NCBI RefSeq assembly: GCF_001482405.1
Contig: NZ_LPXO01000004.1
Span: forward strand, 186,001-250,000
Length of the DNA: 64,000 nt
From: Pseudoponticoccus marisrubri
GTDB lineage: Bacteria > Pseudomonadota > Alphaproteobacteria > Rhodobacterales > Rhodobacteraceae
Direction: 5' to 3'
In this document: positions 25,614 through 33,112 of the stretch, piece after piece
Layout of the letters: every line of letters starts with the position of its first letter
How positions within the stretch are numbered: the stretch's first letter is position 1
Position numbers and translations under genes: made by a program
The notes under the pieces: generated by a model
What the model was told of the DNA's origin: nothing
What the model saw: the letters and a program-made list of their open reading frames with translations, nothing else
Database searches by the model: none

Positions 25614-26864
25614 ATGGCAGCCCCCGGCGAGAACCTGAGGATCAACAGCGAGCGGCTGTGGGACAGCCTGATGGAGATGGCCAGGATCGGCCCCGGTGTC
25701 GCGGGGGGCAACAACCGCCAGACCCTGACCGATGCCGATGCCGAGGGCCGCGCGCTGTTCCAGAGCTGGTGCGAGGCGGCGGGCTGCACCATGGGGCTCG
25801 ACACGATGGGCAACATGTTCGCCCGCCGCGAGGGCACCGATCCGGATGCGCTGCCGGTCTATGTGGGCAGCCATCTCGACACCCAGCCCACCGGCGGCAA
25901 GTATGACGGGGTGCTGGGCGTGCTGGGCGGGCTGGAGATCCTGCGCTCGCTAAACGACCTGAACATCCGCACGAAGCATCCGATCGTGGTCACCAACTGG
26001 ACCAACGAGGAAGGCACCCGCTATGCGCCGGCGATGCTCTCCTCGGGCGTCTTTGCGGGCGTGCATGCGCAGGACTGGGCCTATGACCGGGTCGATGCCG
26101 AGGGCAAGCGTTTCGGCGACGAGCTGGAGCGCATCGGCTGGAAGGGCGAGGAAGAGGTCGGCGCGCGCAAGATGCATGCCTTCTTCGAGCTGCATATCGA
26201 GCAGGGCCCGATCCTCGAGGCCGAGGGCGTCGATATCGGCGTCGTGACCCATGGCCAGGGCCTGTCCTGGACGCAGGTCACCGTGACCGGCAAGGACAGC
26301 CATACCGGCTCCACCCCCATGCCGATGCGCCGCAATGCCGGGCTGGGCATGGCGCGGATCCTCGACAAGGTCGACGAGATCGCCTGGAGCCACAAGCCCC
26401 ACGCGGTGGGCGCGGCGGGCCATATCGAGGTCCATCCCAACTCGCGCAACGTGATCCCGGGCAAGGCCGTGTTCACGGTCGATTTCCGGTCGCCCGAGCT
26501 GGCGGTGATCGAGGACATGGAGGCCCGGTTGCGCACCGAGGCACAGGCGATCTGCGACGAGATGGGGCTGGAGGTCGCCTTCGAGAAGGTGGGCGGGTTC
26601 GACCCGGTCGCCTTCGACGAGGGCTGCGTGGCCGCGGTGCGCGCCGCCGCCGAGCGGCTGGGCTATTCGCATCGCAACATCATCTCGGGCGCGGGGCACG
26701 ACGCCTGCTGGATCAACCAGGTGGCGCCCACGGCGATGGTGATGTGCCCCTGCGTCGACGGGTTGAGCCACAACGAGGCCGAGGAGATCAGCAAGGACTG
26801 GGCGCGGGCCGGCGCCGACGTGCTGTTCCACGCCGTGGTCGAGACGGCGGAGATCGTGGAGTAG
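25614..26864 (+). CDS. Zn-dependent amidohydrolase (beta-ureidopropionase type)
   Basis: 416 aa from the ATG at 25614 (AGGAGA upstream). M20-family hydrolase of the N-carbamoyl-amino-acid hydrolase/allantoate amidohydrolase group. Metal ligands are visible in GSHLDTQPTGGKYDGVLG (His, Asp), TNWTNEEGTRYAP (Glu), ELHIEQGP (His) and SGAGHDACW (His). In this cluster it most likely hydrolyses N-carbamoyl-beta-alanine/beta-aminoisobutyrate, the last step of reductive pyrimidine degradation; the family also holds allantoate and hydantoin enzymes. Confidence 0.9.
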   Translation: MAAPGENLRINSERLWDSLMEMARIGPGVAGGNNRQTLTDADAEGRALFQSWCEAAGCTMGLDTMGNMFARREGTDPDALPVYVGSHLDTQPTGGKYDGVLGVLGGLEILRSLNDLNIRTKHPIVVTNWTNEEGTRYAPAMLSSGVFAGVHAQDWAYDRVDAEGKRFGDELERIGWKGEEEVGARKMHAFFELHIEQGPILEAEGVDIGVVTHGQGLSWTQVTVTGKDSHTGSTPMPMRRNAGLGMARILDKVDEIAWSHKPHAVGAAGHIEVHPNSRNVIPGKAVFTVDFRSPELAVIEDMEARLRTEAQAICDEMGLEVAFEKVGGFDPVAFDEGCVAAVRAAAERLGYSHRNIISGAGHDACWINQVAPTAMVMCPCVDGLSHNEAEEISKDWARAGADVLFHAVVETAEIVE

Positions 26865-26926
26865 GGGGCGCTGCCCCCTCGCCCTGCGGGCTCACCCCCG
26901 GGATATTTCCCGACCAAAGATGGGGG
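26865..26926 (+). repeat. Composite form of the dispersed repeat, diverged
   Basis: GGGGCGCTGCCCC is followed by CTCGCCCTGCGGGCTCACCC, then GGGATATTTCCC and CCAAAGATGGGG. This is the long form seen at 32983 and 58020, with the GAGTATTT and GAAAGATGAAA words changed. It directly follows the amidohydrolase stop and offers two GC hairpins. Confidence 0.65.
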
Positions 26927-27029
26927 AGCCGGGGGCGCTTCGGCAGGTCGGGCGGGGGCAGGGACACGGCGAGGATATTGCCGGCGCAAGACCGGCGCGC
27001 CCGAGGGGCGAGACAAGGGAGACAAGACC

Positions 27030-28487
27030 ATGACCACAGTGATCAAGAACGGCACCGTCACGACGCATGACCGCAGCTACAAGGCGGATGTGCTGATCGA
27101 CGGCGGCAGGATCATCGAGATCGGCGAGGGCCTGACGGGTGACGAGGAGCTGGACGCCACCGGCTGTTACGTGATGCCGGGCGGGATCGACCCGCATACG
27201 CACCTGGAGATGCCCTTCATGGGCACCTATTCCACGGATGATTTCGACAGCGGCACGCGGGCGGCGCTGGCCGGCGGCACGACGATGGTGGTGGATTTTG
27301 CGCTGCCCGCGCCCGACGGGCAGGGGCTGCTGGATGCGCTGCAGATGTGGGACAACAAGTCCGGCCGGGCGCATTGCGACTATTCCTACCACATGGCGGT
27401 GACCTGGTGGGGCGAGCAGGTCTTCGACGAGATGAAGACCGTGATCGAAGAGCGCGGCATCAACACCTTCAAGCATTTCATGGCCTACAAGGGCGCGCTG
27501 ATGGTGAATGATGACGAGATGTTCTCGTCCTTCAAGCGGTTGGGGGAGCTGGGCGGCATCGCCATGGTGCATGCCGAGAACGGCGACGTGGTGGCCGAGC
27601 TGCAGGCCAAGCTGATGGCCGAGGGCAATACCGGCCCCGAGGCGCATGCCTATTCGCGCCCCACCCAGGTCGAGGGCGAGGCGGCGAATCGCGCCATCAT
27701 GATCGCCGACATGGCGGGCGTGCCGCTCTATATCGTGCATGTCAGCTGCGAGGAGGCGCATGAGGCGATCCGGCGAGCGCGCCAGCAGGGCAAGCGGGTC
27801 TGGGGCGAGCCGCTGATCCAGCACCTGACGCTGGACGAGAGCGAGTACATGAACAAGGACTGGGACCACGCCGCGCGGCGCGTGATGTCGCCGCCCTTCC
27901 GTAACCTCAAGCACCAGGAGAGCCTCTGGGCCGGGCTGCAGGCGGGCTCGTTGTCGGTGGTTGCCACCGATCACTGCGCCTTCACCACGGAACAGAAGCG
28001 CTATGGCGTGGGCGATTTCACCAAGATCCCCAACGGGACCGGCGGGCTCGAGGACCGGATGCCGATGCTCTGGACCCACGGGGTGGAGACCGGGCGGCTG
28101 ACGCCCGAGGAATTCGTCGCGATGACCTCGACCAATATCGCCAAGATCCTGAACTGCTACCCGAGGAAGGGGGCGATCCTGCCCGGGGCGGATGCCGATA
28201 TCGTGGTCTGGGATCCGCAGAAGGAGAAGACCATCACCGCCGCCACGCAGGTCTCGGCCATCGATTACAACGTCTTCGAGGGCAAGACGGTGAAGGGCCT
28301 GCCGCGCTTCACCCTGACCCGCGGCCATGTTGCCGTGCATGATGGCGAGCTGCGCTCGCGCGAGGGGCATGGCGAATTCGTCAAGCGCGCCGGCAACACG
28401 CCGACCAACAAGGCGCTGTCCAAGTGGAAGGACCTGACCGCGCCGCGCCCGGTGCAGCGCTCGGGCATTCCGGCCAGCGGGGTCTGA
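27030..28487 (+). CDS. hydA: Dihydropyrimidinase
   Basis: 485 aa. Opens dihydrouracil/dihydrothymine to N-carbamoyl-beta-amino acids. Zinc ligands: GGIDPHTHLEMPF (His-x-His) and the carboxylated Lys in FKHFMAYKGALM; VSCEEAHEAI and TDHCAFT supply the further His and Asp positions. It is one step upstream of the amidohydrolase at 25614. A four-palindrome element begins 26 bases after its stop. Confidence 0.96.
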   Translation: MTTVIKNGTVTTHDRSYKADVLIDGGRIIEIGEGLTGDEELDATGCYVMPGGIDPHTHLEMPFMGTYSTDDFDSGTRAALAGGTTMVVDFALPAPDGQGLLDALQMWDNKSGRAHCDYSYHMAVTWWGEQVFDEMKTVIEERGINTFKHFMAYKGALMVNDDEMFSSFKRLGELGGIAMVHAENGDVVAELQAKLMAEGNTGPEAHAYSRPTQVEGEAANRAIMIADMAGVPLYIVHVSCEEAHEAIRRARQQGKRVWGEPLIQHLTLDESEYMNKDWDHAARRVMSPPFRNLKHQESLWAGLQAGSLSVVATDHCAFTTEQKRYGVGDFTKIPNGTGGLEDRMPMLWTHGVETGRLTPEEFVAMTSTNIAKILNCYPRKGAILPGADADIVVWDPQKEKTITAATQVSAIDYNVFEGKTVKGLPRFTLTRGHVAVHDGELRSREGHGEFVKRAGNTPTNKALSKWKDLTAPRPVQRSGIPASGV

Positions 28488-28513
28488 GATGACGGAAGGG
28501 GCGCTCGGGACGG

Positions 28514-28605
28514 AAGGCCGTTCGAACGGCCTTGGTCACGCGCTGTGCACAGCGCGTGGCAAGCGGGTTGCAACCCGCTTGGCGCAAGGCGCTTCGAAGC
28601 GGCTT
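28514..28605 (+). repeat. Four-palindrome element, copy C
   Basis: AAGGCCGTTCGAACGGCCTT (28514-28533), ACGCGCTGTGCACAGCGCGT (28538-28557, extends by one pair), AAGCGGGTTGCAACCCGCTT (28561-28580, extends by one pair) and AAGGCGCTTCGAAGCGGCTT (28586-28605, one G-G mismatch). Order, pitch (24, 23, 25) and outer and central bases agree with copies A and B; inner stem bases differ in a paired way. Confidence 0.9.
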
Positions 28606-28649
28606 GGCCCCCGGCGCCCCGGCCGTGTGACAGGGTCGGAGGGGGCGTC

Positions 28650-29066
28650 ATGATCGCCCCGACCGGCGTGCTGGAGGCAGCGCTCTATGTCGATGACCTC
28701 GACGCGGCCGAGGCCTTCTATGGTGGCGTGATCGGCTTGGACCGGATCACGCGGGTCGACGGGCGTCACGTGTTTTTCCGCTGCGGCGAGGGGGTCCTGC
28801 TGACCTTCATCGCCGCCGCCACCGAAGTGCCGCCCGATCCCGACGCGCTGCCCGTCCCGCCGCATGGCGCCCGCGGGCCGGGTCACGTCTGTTTCGCGGT
28901 CCCCGCCGAGCGCCTCGATGCGTTGGCCCGTCACCTCGCGGCGCATGACGTCGCCATCGAAAGCGATTTCCACTGGCCGCATGGCCCCCGTTCGATCTAC
29001 GTGCGCGACCCGGCGGGCAATTCCGTCGAATTCGCCGATCCCGCCCTCTGGAGCTCCACCGCATGA
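28650..29066 (+). CDS. VOC-family (glyoxalase/dioxygenase-like) protein
   Basis: 138 aa from the ATG at 28650 (GGAGGGGG upstream). Two betaalphabetabetabeta modules: ALYVDDLDAAEAFYGGVIGL at the start and VRDPAGNSVEFADP at the end, with metal-ligand candidates His (GPGHVCF) and Glu (NSVEF). It overlaps the next gene, the ABC ATPase, by 4 bases, so it belongs to the transporter operon. Its substrate is unknown. Confidence 0.88.
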   Translation: MIAPTGVLEAALYVDDLDAAEAFYGGVIGLDRITRVDGRHVFFRCGEGVLLTFIAAATEVPPDPDALPVPPHGARGPGHVCFAVPAERLDALARHLAAHDVAIESDFHWPHGPRSIYVRDPAGNSVEFADPALWSSTA

Positions 29067-29842
29067 CAGCACGCCCGGTCATCCAGGCCAGCCAACTCGA
29101 TCTCACCTTCGTGACCGCCGACGGTCCGGTCCACGCGCTGCAGGATGTCAGCCTCGACGTCCCGCCCGGCGCCTTCGTCAGCTTCATCGGCCCCTCGGGC
29201 TGCGGCAAGACCACGCTTTTGCGCTGCATCGCGGCGCTCGAGACGCCGACCGGCGGCAAGCTCAGCGTCAACGGCATGACCGCGGATGAGGCGCGCCGCG
29301 CCCGCGCCTATGGCTATGTCTTCCAGGCGGCCGGGCTCTACCCCTGGCGCACGATCGGGCGCAACGTTGCCCTGCCGCTCGAGATCATGGGCTACTCGAA
29401 ACGCGACCAGGCCGAGCGCGTGGCGCGCGTGCTGGAGCTGGTCGAGCTGGCGGGGTTCGAGCAGAAATACCCCTGGCAGCTGTCGGGCGGCATGCAGCAG
29501 CGTGCCTCGATCGCCCGGGCGCTGGCCTTCGACGCCGACATCCTGCTGATGGACGAGCCCTTCGGCGCGCTGGACGAGATCGTGCGCGACCGGCTGAACG
29601 AGGAGTTGCTGCGGCTCTGGGCCCGCACGCAGAAGACCATCTGCTTCGTCACCCATTCGATCCCCGAGGCCGTCTACCTGTCCACCCATATCGTGGTGAT
29701 GAGCCCGCGCCCGGGCCGGATCACCGACGTGATCGAAAGCCCGCTGCCCGCCGAGCGCCCGCTCGACATCCGGGACACGCCCGAGTTCATCGAGATCGCG
29801 CACCGGGTGCGCGAAGGCCTGCGCGCGGGGTACGAGGAATGA
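29063..29842 (+). CDS. ABC transporter ATP-binding protein (NMT1/nitrate type)
   Basis: 259 aa. Walker A GPSGCGKTT, signature LSGGMQQRAS, Walker B ILLMDEPFGALDE and the switch His in VTHSIPEAV. The FGALDE ending of Walker B and the IPEAVYLSTHIVVMSPRPGRI region are typical of the nitrate/taurine/thiamine-precursor group. It powers the two permeases and binding protein that follow. Start overlaps the VOC gene stop. Confidence 0.94.
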   Translation: MTARPVIQASQLDLTFVTADGPVHALQDVSLDVPPGAFVSFIGPSGCGKTTLLRCIAALETPTGGKLSVNGMTADEARRARAYGYVFQAAGLYPWRTIGRNVALPLEIMGYSKRDQAERVARVLELVELAGFEQKYPWQLSGGMQQRASIARALAFDADILLMDEPFGALDEIVRDRLNEELLRLWARTQKTICFVTHSIPEAVYLSTHIVVMSPRPGRITDVIESPLPAERPLDIRDTPEFIEIAHRVREGLRAGYEE

Positions 29843-30031
29843 GCCGACCCATGCGCTTCCCCCTGCTGCCCGGCCGGGTCGGCCTGCCATCCGGTGCGGC
29901 CCGCCGGACATCGGGCGCCCTCTGCCCGGCGGGACCGTCCCTTGCTTTGGGGAGAGACAAGGGCACCTCTTTCACCTTTCGCGGTCATCGGCTCTCCAGC
30001 CTGTACCGCGGGAGAAGGACACCACGAAATC

Positions 30032-30110
30032 CTTTCATCTTTCCTAAAATACTCGAAATCCTGCGCCATCCGCTGGCGGGGCGCCATGAGTATTTGGAGA
30101 AAGATGAAAG
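30032..30110. repeat. Inverted pair of the dispersed repeat (hairpin/MITE-like)
   Basis: CTTTCATCTTTCC...ATACTC (30032-30054) faces GAGTATTT...GAAAGATGAAAG (30088-30110); the 23-base arms match at 20 positions. The 33-base spacer has its own GCGCC/GGCGC pairing. It lies between the ATPase and the first permease, in a 280-base gap that otherwise shows nothing recognised. The structure looks like a small palindromic element or a large hairpin. Confidence 0.8.
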
Positions 30111-30122
30111 CAGGGTCGGGGG

Positions 30123-31076
30123 ATGAGCATGCGACGTCTGTCTCCGGTTCTTGTCATGGTCGCTGGCCTGATCGGGCTGTGGTACCTCGCGGCGGTTCCG
30201 ATGAACGTGCACGAGGTGCTGACCGCGGCCGAGCGCGGCGGGGCCGAGGTGTCGCCGCCGAGCGCCATGGAGCGGCGCGACATGGGCAACTGGGCGCTGG
30301 TGCTGCGCAATCCCGAGCATCTGGGCGCGAGCTGGAGCAGCCAGCGGCCGCGCCTGCCGGCACCGCATGTGGTGCTGGTCGAGCTCTACGAGTCTACCAT
30401 CGACGAGGAGTTGAACGGCCGGCGCGGTCTCGTCCGCTCGGGCAGCCTGTCGAACCGCAGCCTTGTCTATCACGGGCTGGTCACGCTGAACGCGACCTTC
30501 GTGGGCTTCCTGATCGGGGCGGGGCTCGGGATCCTGTTGGCGGTGGGGATCGTGCACAGCCGGGTCATGGACATGAGCGTCATGCCCTGGGCGATCGTCA
30601 GCCAGACCATCCCCATCGTCGCGCTGGCGCCGATGATCATCGTGGTGCTCTATTCCATCGGAGTGCAGGGGCTGCTGCCCAAGGCGGTGATCTCGGCCTA
30701 CCTGTCCTTCTTCCCGGTGGTCGTGGGCATGGTGAAGGGGCTGCGCAGCCCCGACGGGATGCAGCTGGACCTGATGCGCACCTATAATGCCGATGCGGCC
30801 ACGGTATTGTGGAAGCTGCGCCTGCCAGCCTCGGTGCCCTATCTCTTCGCCTCGCTGAAGATCGCCATCGCGGCGAGCCTGGTGGGGGCGATCGTGGGTG
30901 AATTGCCGGTGCAGCAGGGCGGGCTGGGCGCGCGCATGCTGGCGGGCAGCTATTACGGGCAGACGGCGCAGATCTGGGCCGCGCTTCTGGTGGCCGCCGC
31001 CCTGGCGGCGGTGCTGGTCTGGGCGATCGGTGCCGCCGAGCGGCGCGCCCTGCGGCGGATGGGGATGATGGCATGA
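30123..31076 (+). CDS. ABC transporter permease, first
   Basis: 317 aa. A first helix (VLVMVAGLIGLWYLAAVP) precedes an unusual non-membrane insert of about 80 residues (about 25-110), then the BPD_transp_1 domain with about five helices and the ATPase-contact loop (LMRTYNADAATVLWKLRLPASVPYLFASLKIA, an EAA-like motif). The insert is larger than in most permeases of this type and probably lies in the periplasm. Its end overlaps the next permease by 4 bases. Confidence 0.9.
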   Translation: MSMRRLSPVLVMVAGLIGLWYLAAVPMNVHEVLTAAERGGAEVSPPSAMERRDMGNWALVLRNPEHLGASWSSQRPRLPAPHVVLVELYESTIDEELNGRRGLVRSGSLSNRSLVYHGLVTLNATFVGFLIGAGLGILLAVGIVHSRVMDMSVMPWAIVSQTIPIVALAPMIIVVLYSIGVQGLLPKAVISAYLSFFPVVVGMVKGLRSPDGMQLDLMRTYNADAATVLWKLRLPASVPYLFASLKIAIAASLVGAIVGELPVQQGGLGARMLAGSYYGQTAQIWAALLVAAALAAVLVWAIGAAERRALRRMGMMA

Positions 31077-31921
31077 GCGGCGTGGTTGCAGCACTCGGGG
31101 TCTGGGCGGCCGGGTTCGGGCTGAACCTCTGGCTGGCCAACGGGCCGGTGCGCGAGGCGCGGGCCACGCGTCTGGCGGTGCCCCTGATCTTCGGCCTGAC
31201 GCTGCTGGCCATGTGGGAGCTGCTGGTGCGCGGGCTGGGCGTGCCTGCGGTGATCCTGCCGCCGCCCAGCCAGATCGCGGCGACCTTTGCCGGGAACCTG
31301 CCGCTGCTCTGGCGCGATTTCGTGCAGACCATCCTGAAAGGGGCGCTGGGCGGCTACGTGATCGGCTGCAGCGCGGCCTTCCTGACGGCCCTGCTGGTCG
31401 ACCGCTACGACTACCTGCGCCGGGGCCTGCTGCCCCTGGGCAATTTCATGGCGGCCCTGCCCATCGTGGGCACCGCGCCGATCCTGGTGATGTGGTTCGG
31501 CTTCGGCTGGCAGTCTAAGGCGGCGGTGGTGGTGCTGATGGTGTTCTTCCCGATGCTGGTCAACACGGTGGCCGGGCTGTCGGAGACCAGCGCCATGCAG
31601 CGCGACCTGATGCGCACCTACGCGGCCGGCTGGGGCCAGACCCTGCGGCACCTGCGCCTGCCCGCCGCCATGCCCTTCGTCTTCAACGGTTTGAAGATCT
31701 GCACCACGCTGGCGCTGATCGGGGCGATCGTTGCCGAGTTCTTCGGCTCTCCGACGCTGGGGCTGGGCTTTCGCATCTCGACCTCGATCGGACAGCTTGA
31801 CCTTGGCATGGTCTGGTCGGCCATTCTGGTCGCGGCGCTGGCGGGGACCTTCTTCTACGGGCTCGTGTCGCTGATCGAGCGGCGCGTCACCTTCTGGCAT
31901 GCCTCGCAGCGGGGCCACTGA
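31073..31921 (+). CDS. ABC transporter permease, second
   Basis: 282 aa. Helices at about 5-25, 37-57, then the BPD_transp_1 domain from about 85 with the EAA-like loop MRTYAAGWGQTLRHLRLPAAMPFVFNGLKI. PPPSQIAATFAGNLPLLWRDF is typical of the nitrate/taurine/thiamine-precursor group. Two separate permease genes suggest a heterodimeric channel, as in RibXY/ThiX-like importers. Confidence 0.93.
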   Translation: MSGVVAALGVWAAGFGLNLWLANGPVREARATRLAVPLIFGLTLLAMWELLVRGLGVPAVILPPPSQIAATFAGNLPLLWRDFVQTILKGALGGYVIGCSAAFLTALLVDRYDYLRRGLLPLGNFMAALPIVGTAPILVMWFGFGWQSKAAVVVLMVFFPMLVNTVAGLSETSAMQRDLMRTYAAGWGQTLRHLRLPAAMPFVFNGLKICTTLALIGAIVAEFFGSPTLGLGFRISTSIGQLDLGMVWSAILVAALAGTFFYGLVSLIERRVTFWHASQRGH

Positions 31922-31972
31922 ATCCAAGACCGGCGGCGCAGACCGCCCAACATCGACAGGGAGACTGGAGAC

Positions 31973-32959
31973 ATGAAACAGACCGGATACGCATTGGCCG
32001 CAAGCCTTGCCATGGCCACCCCGGCGCTGGCCGCCGACGAGGTGACGCTGCAGCTGAAATGGGTCACGCAGGCGCAGTTCGCGGGCTATTACGTGGCGCT
32101 GGAGAACGGCTATTACGACGAGGCCGACCTGGACGTGACGATCCTGCCGGGCGGGCCCGACATCGCGCCGACGCAGGTGATCGCGGGCGGTGGGGCCGAC
32201 GTCATCGTCGAGTGGATGCCGGCGGCGCTGTCGGCGCGCGAGAACGGGCTGCCGCTGGTCAACATTGCCCAGCCCTTCAAGTCCTCGGGCATGATGCTGA
32301 CCTGCTGGAAGGATGCCGGCATCTCGGAGCCGGCCGACCTGGACAACCGCACGCTGGGGGTCTGGTTCTTCGGCAACGAGTTTCCCTTCCTGGCCTGGAT
32401 GAGCCAGCTGGACATCGCCACCGATGGCAAGGCCGAGGGCTCGGTCGAGGTGCTCAAGCAGGGGTTCAACGTCGATCCGCTGCTGCAGCGCCAGGCGGAT
32501 TGCATCAGCACCATGACCTATAACGAGTACTGGCAGGTGATCGATGCCGGCGTCTCGGCCGAGGAGCTGGTGACCTTCAAATACGAGGACCAGGGCGTGG
32601 CGATGCTCGAGGACGGGCTCTACGTGCTGGAGGGCGATCTGGAGGATCCGGCCTTCGTCGACAAGATGGAGCGCTTCGTGGCCGCCTCGATGCAGGGCTG
32701 GAAATGGGCCGAGGAGAACCCCGAGGAGGCCGCGATGATCGTGCTCGACTATGATGAGACCGGCGCGCAGACCGAGGGGCACCAGATCCGCATGATGGGC
32801 GAGGTGGCCAAGCTGACCGCCGGCTCGAACGGGGCGCTGGACCCGGACGACTACCAGCGCACGGTGGACACGCTGCTGGCCGGCGGCTCGGACCCGGTGA
32901 TCACCCGCGAGCCCGAAGGGGCCTGGACCCACGTGATCAGCGATGCCGCGCTGAACTGA
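31973..32959 (+). CDS. ABC transporter substrate-binding protein, NMT1/THI5-like
   Basis: 328 aa with a signal peptide (GYALAASLAMATPALA). The mature start VTLQLKWVTQAQFAGYYVALENGYYDE is diagnostic of NMT1/THI5-like proteins, which bind pyrimidine-like or riboflavin/thiamine-precursor ligands. Because the operon follows dihydropyrimidinase and its partners, the ligand is probably a pyrimidine base or derivative; that is inference from context. Confidence 0.9.
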   Translation: MKQTGYALAASLAMATPALAADEVTLQLKWVTQAQFAGYYVALENGYYDEADLDVTILPGGPDIAPTQVIAGGGADVIVEWMPAALSARENGLPLVNIAQPFKSSGMMLTCWKDAGISEPADLDNRTLGVWFFGNEFPFLAWMSQLDIATDGKAEGSVEVLKQGFNVDPLLQRQADCISTMTYNEYWQVIDAGVSAEELVTFKYEDQGVAMLEDGLYVLEGDLEDPAFVDKMERFVAASMQGWKWAEENPEEAAMIVLDYDETGAQTEGHQIRMMGEVAKLTAGSNGALDPDDYQRTVDTLLAGGSDPVITREPEGAWTHVISDAALN

Positions 32960-32982
32960 GGACTTCGGGGCCGGGGGTGGAA

Positions 32983-33043
32983 GGGGGCGCTGCCCCCTCG
33001 GCCTTCGGCCTCACCCCCGGAGTATTTCCCGGAAAGATGAAAG
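32983..33043 (+). repeat. Composite form of the dispersed repeat
   Basis: GGGGGCGCTGCCCCC, CTCGGCCTTCGGCCTCACC and then GGAGTATTTCCCGGAAAGATG with AAAG. Two GC hairpins stand in front of the AT-rich word, right after the binding-protein gene. Nearly the same unit occurs on the other strand at 58020-58080. Confidence 0.8.
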
Positions 33044-33112
33044 AGCGCCACGGGCGGTCCGGGCCTGTTCCGCTGGCCCGGGGTCGGGCCCGTCGGCAGC
33101 AGGGGGAGGCGG

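Noticed and set aside
30953-32932. 659-residue minus-strand ORF opposite the ABC transporter genes
   Set aside because: Antisense to three clear transporter genes; no recognisable domain.
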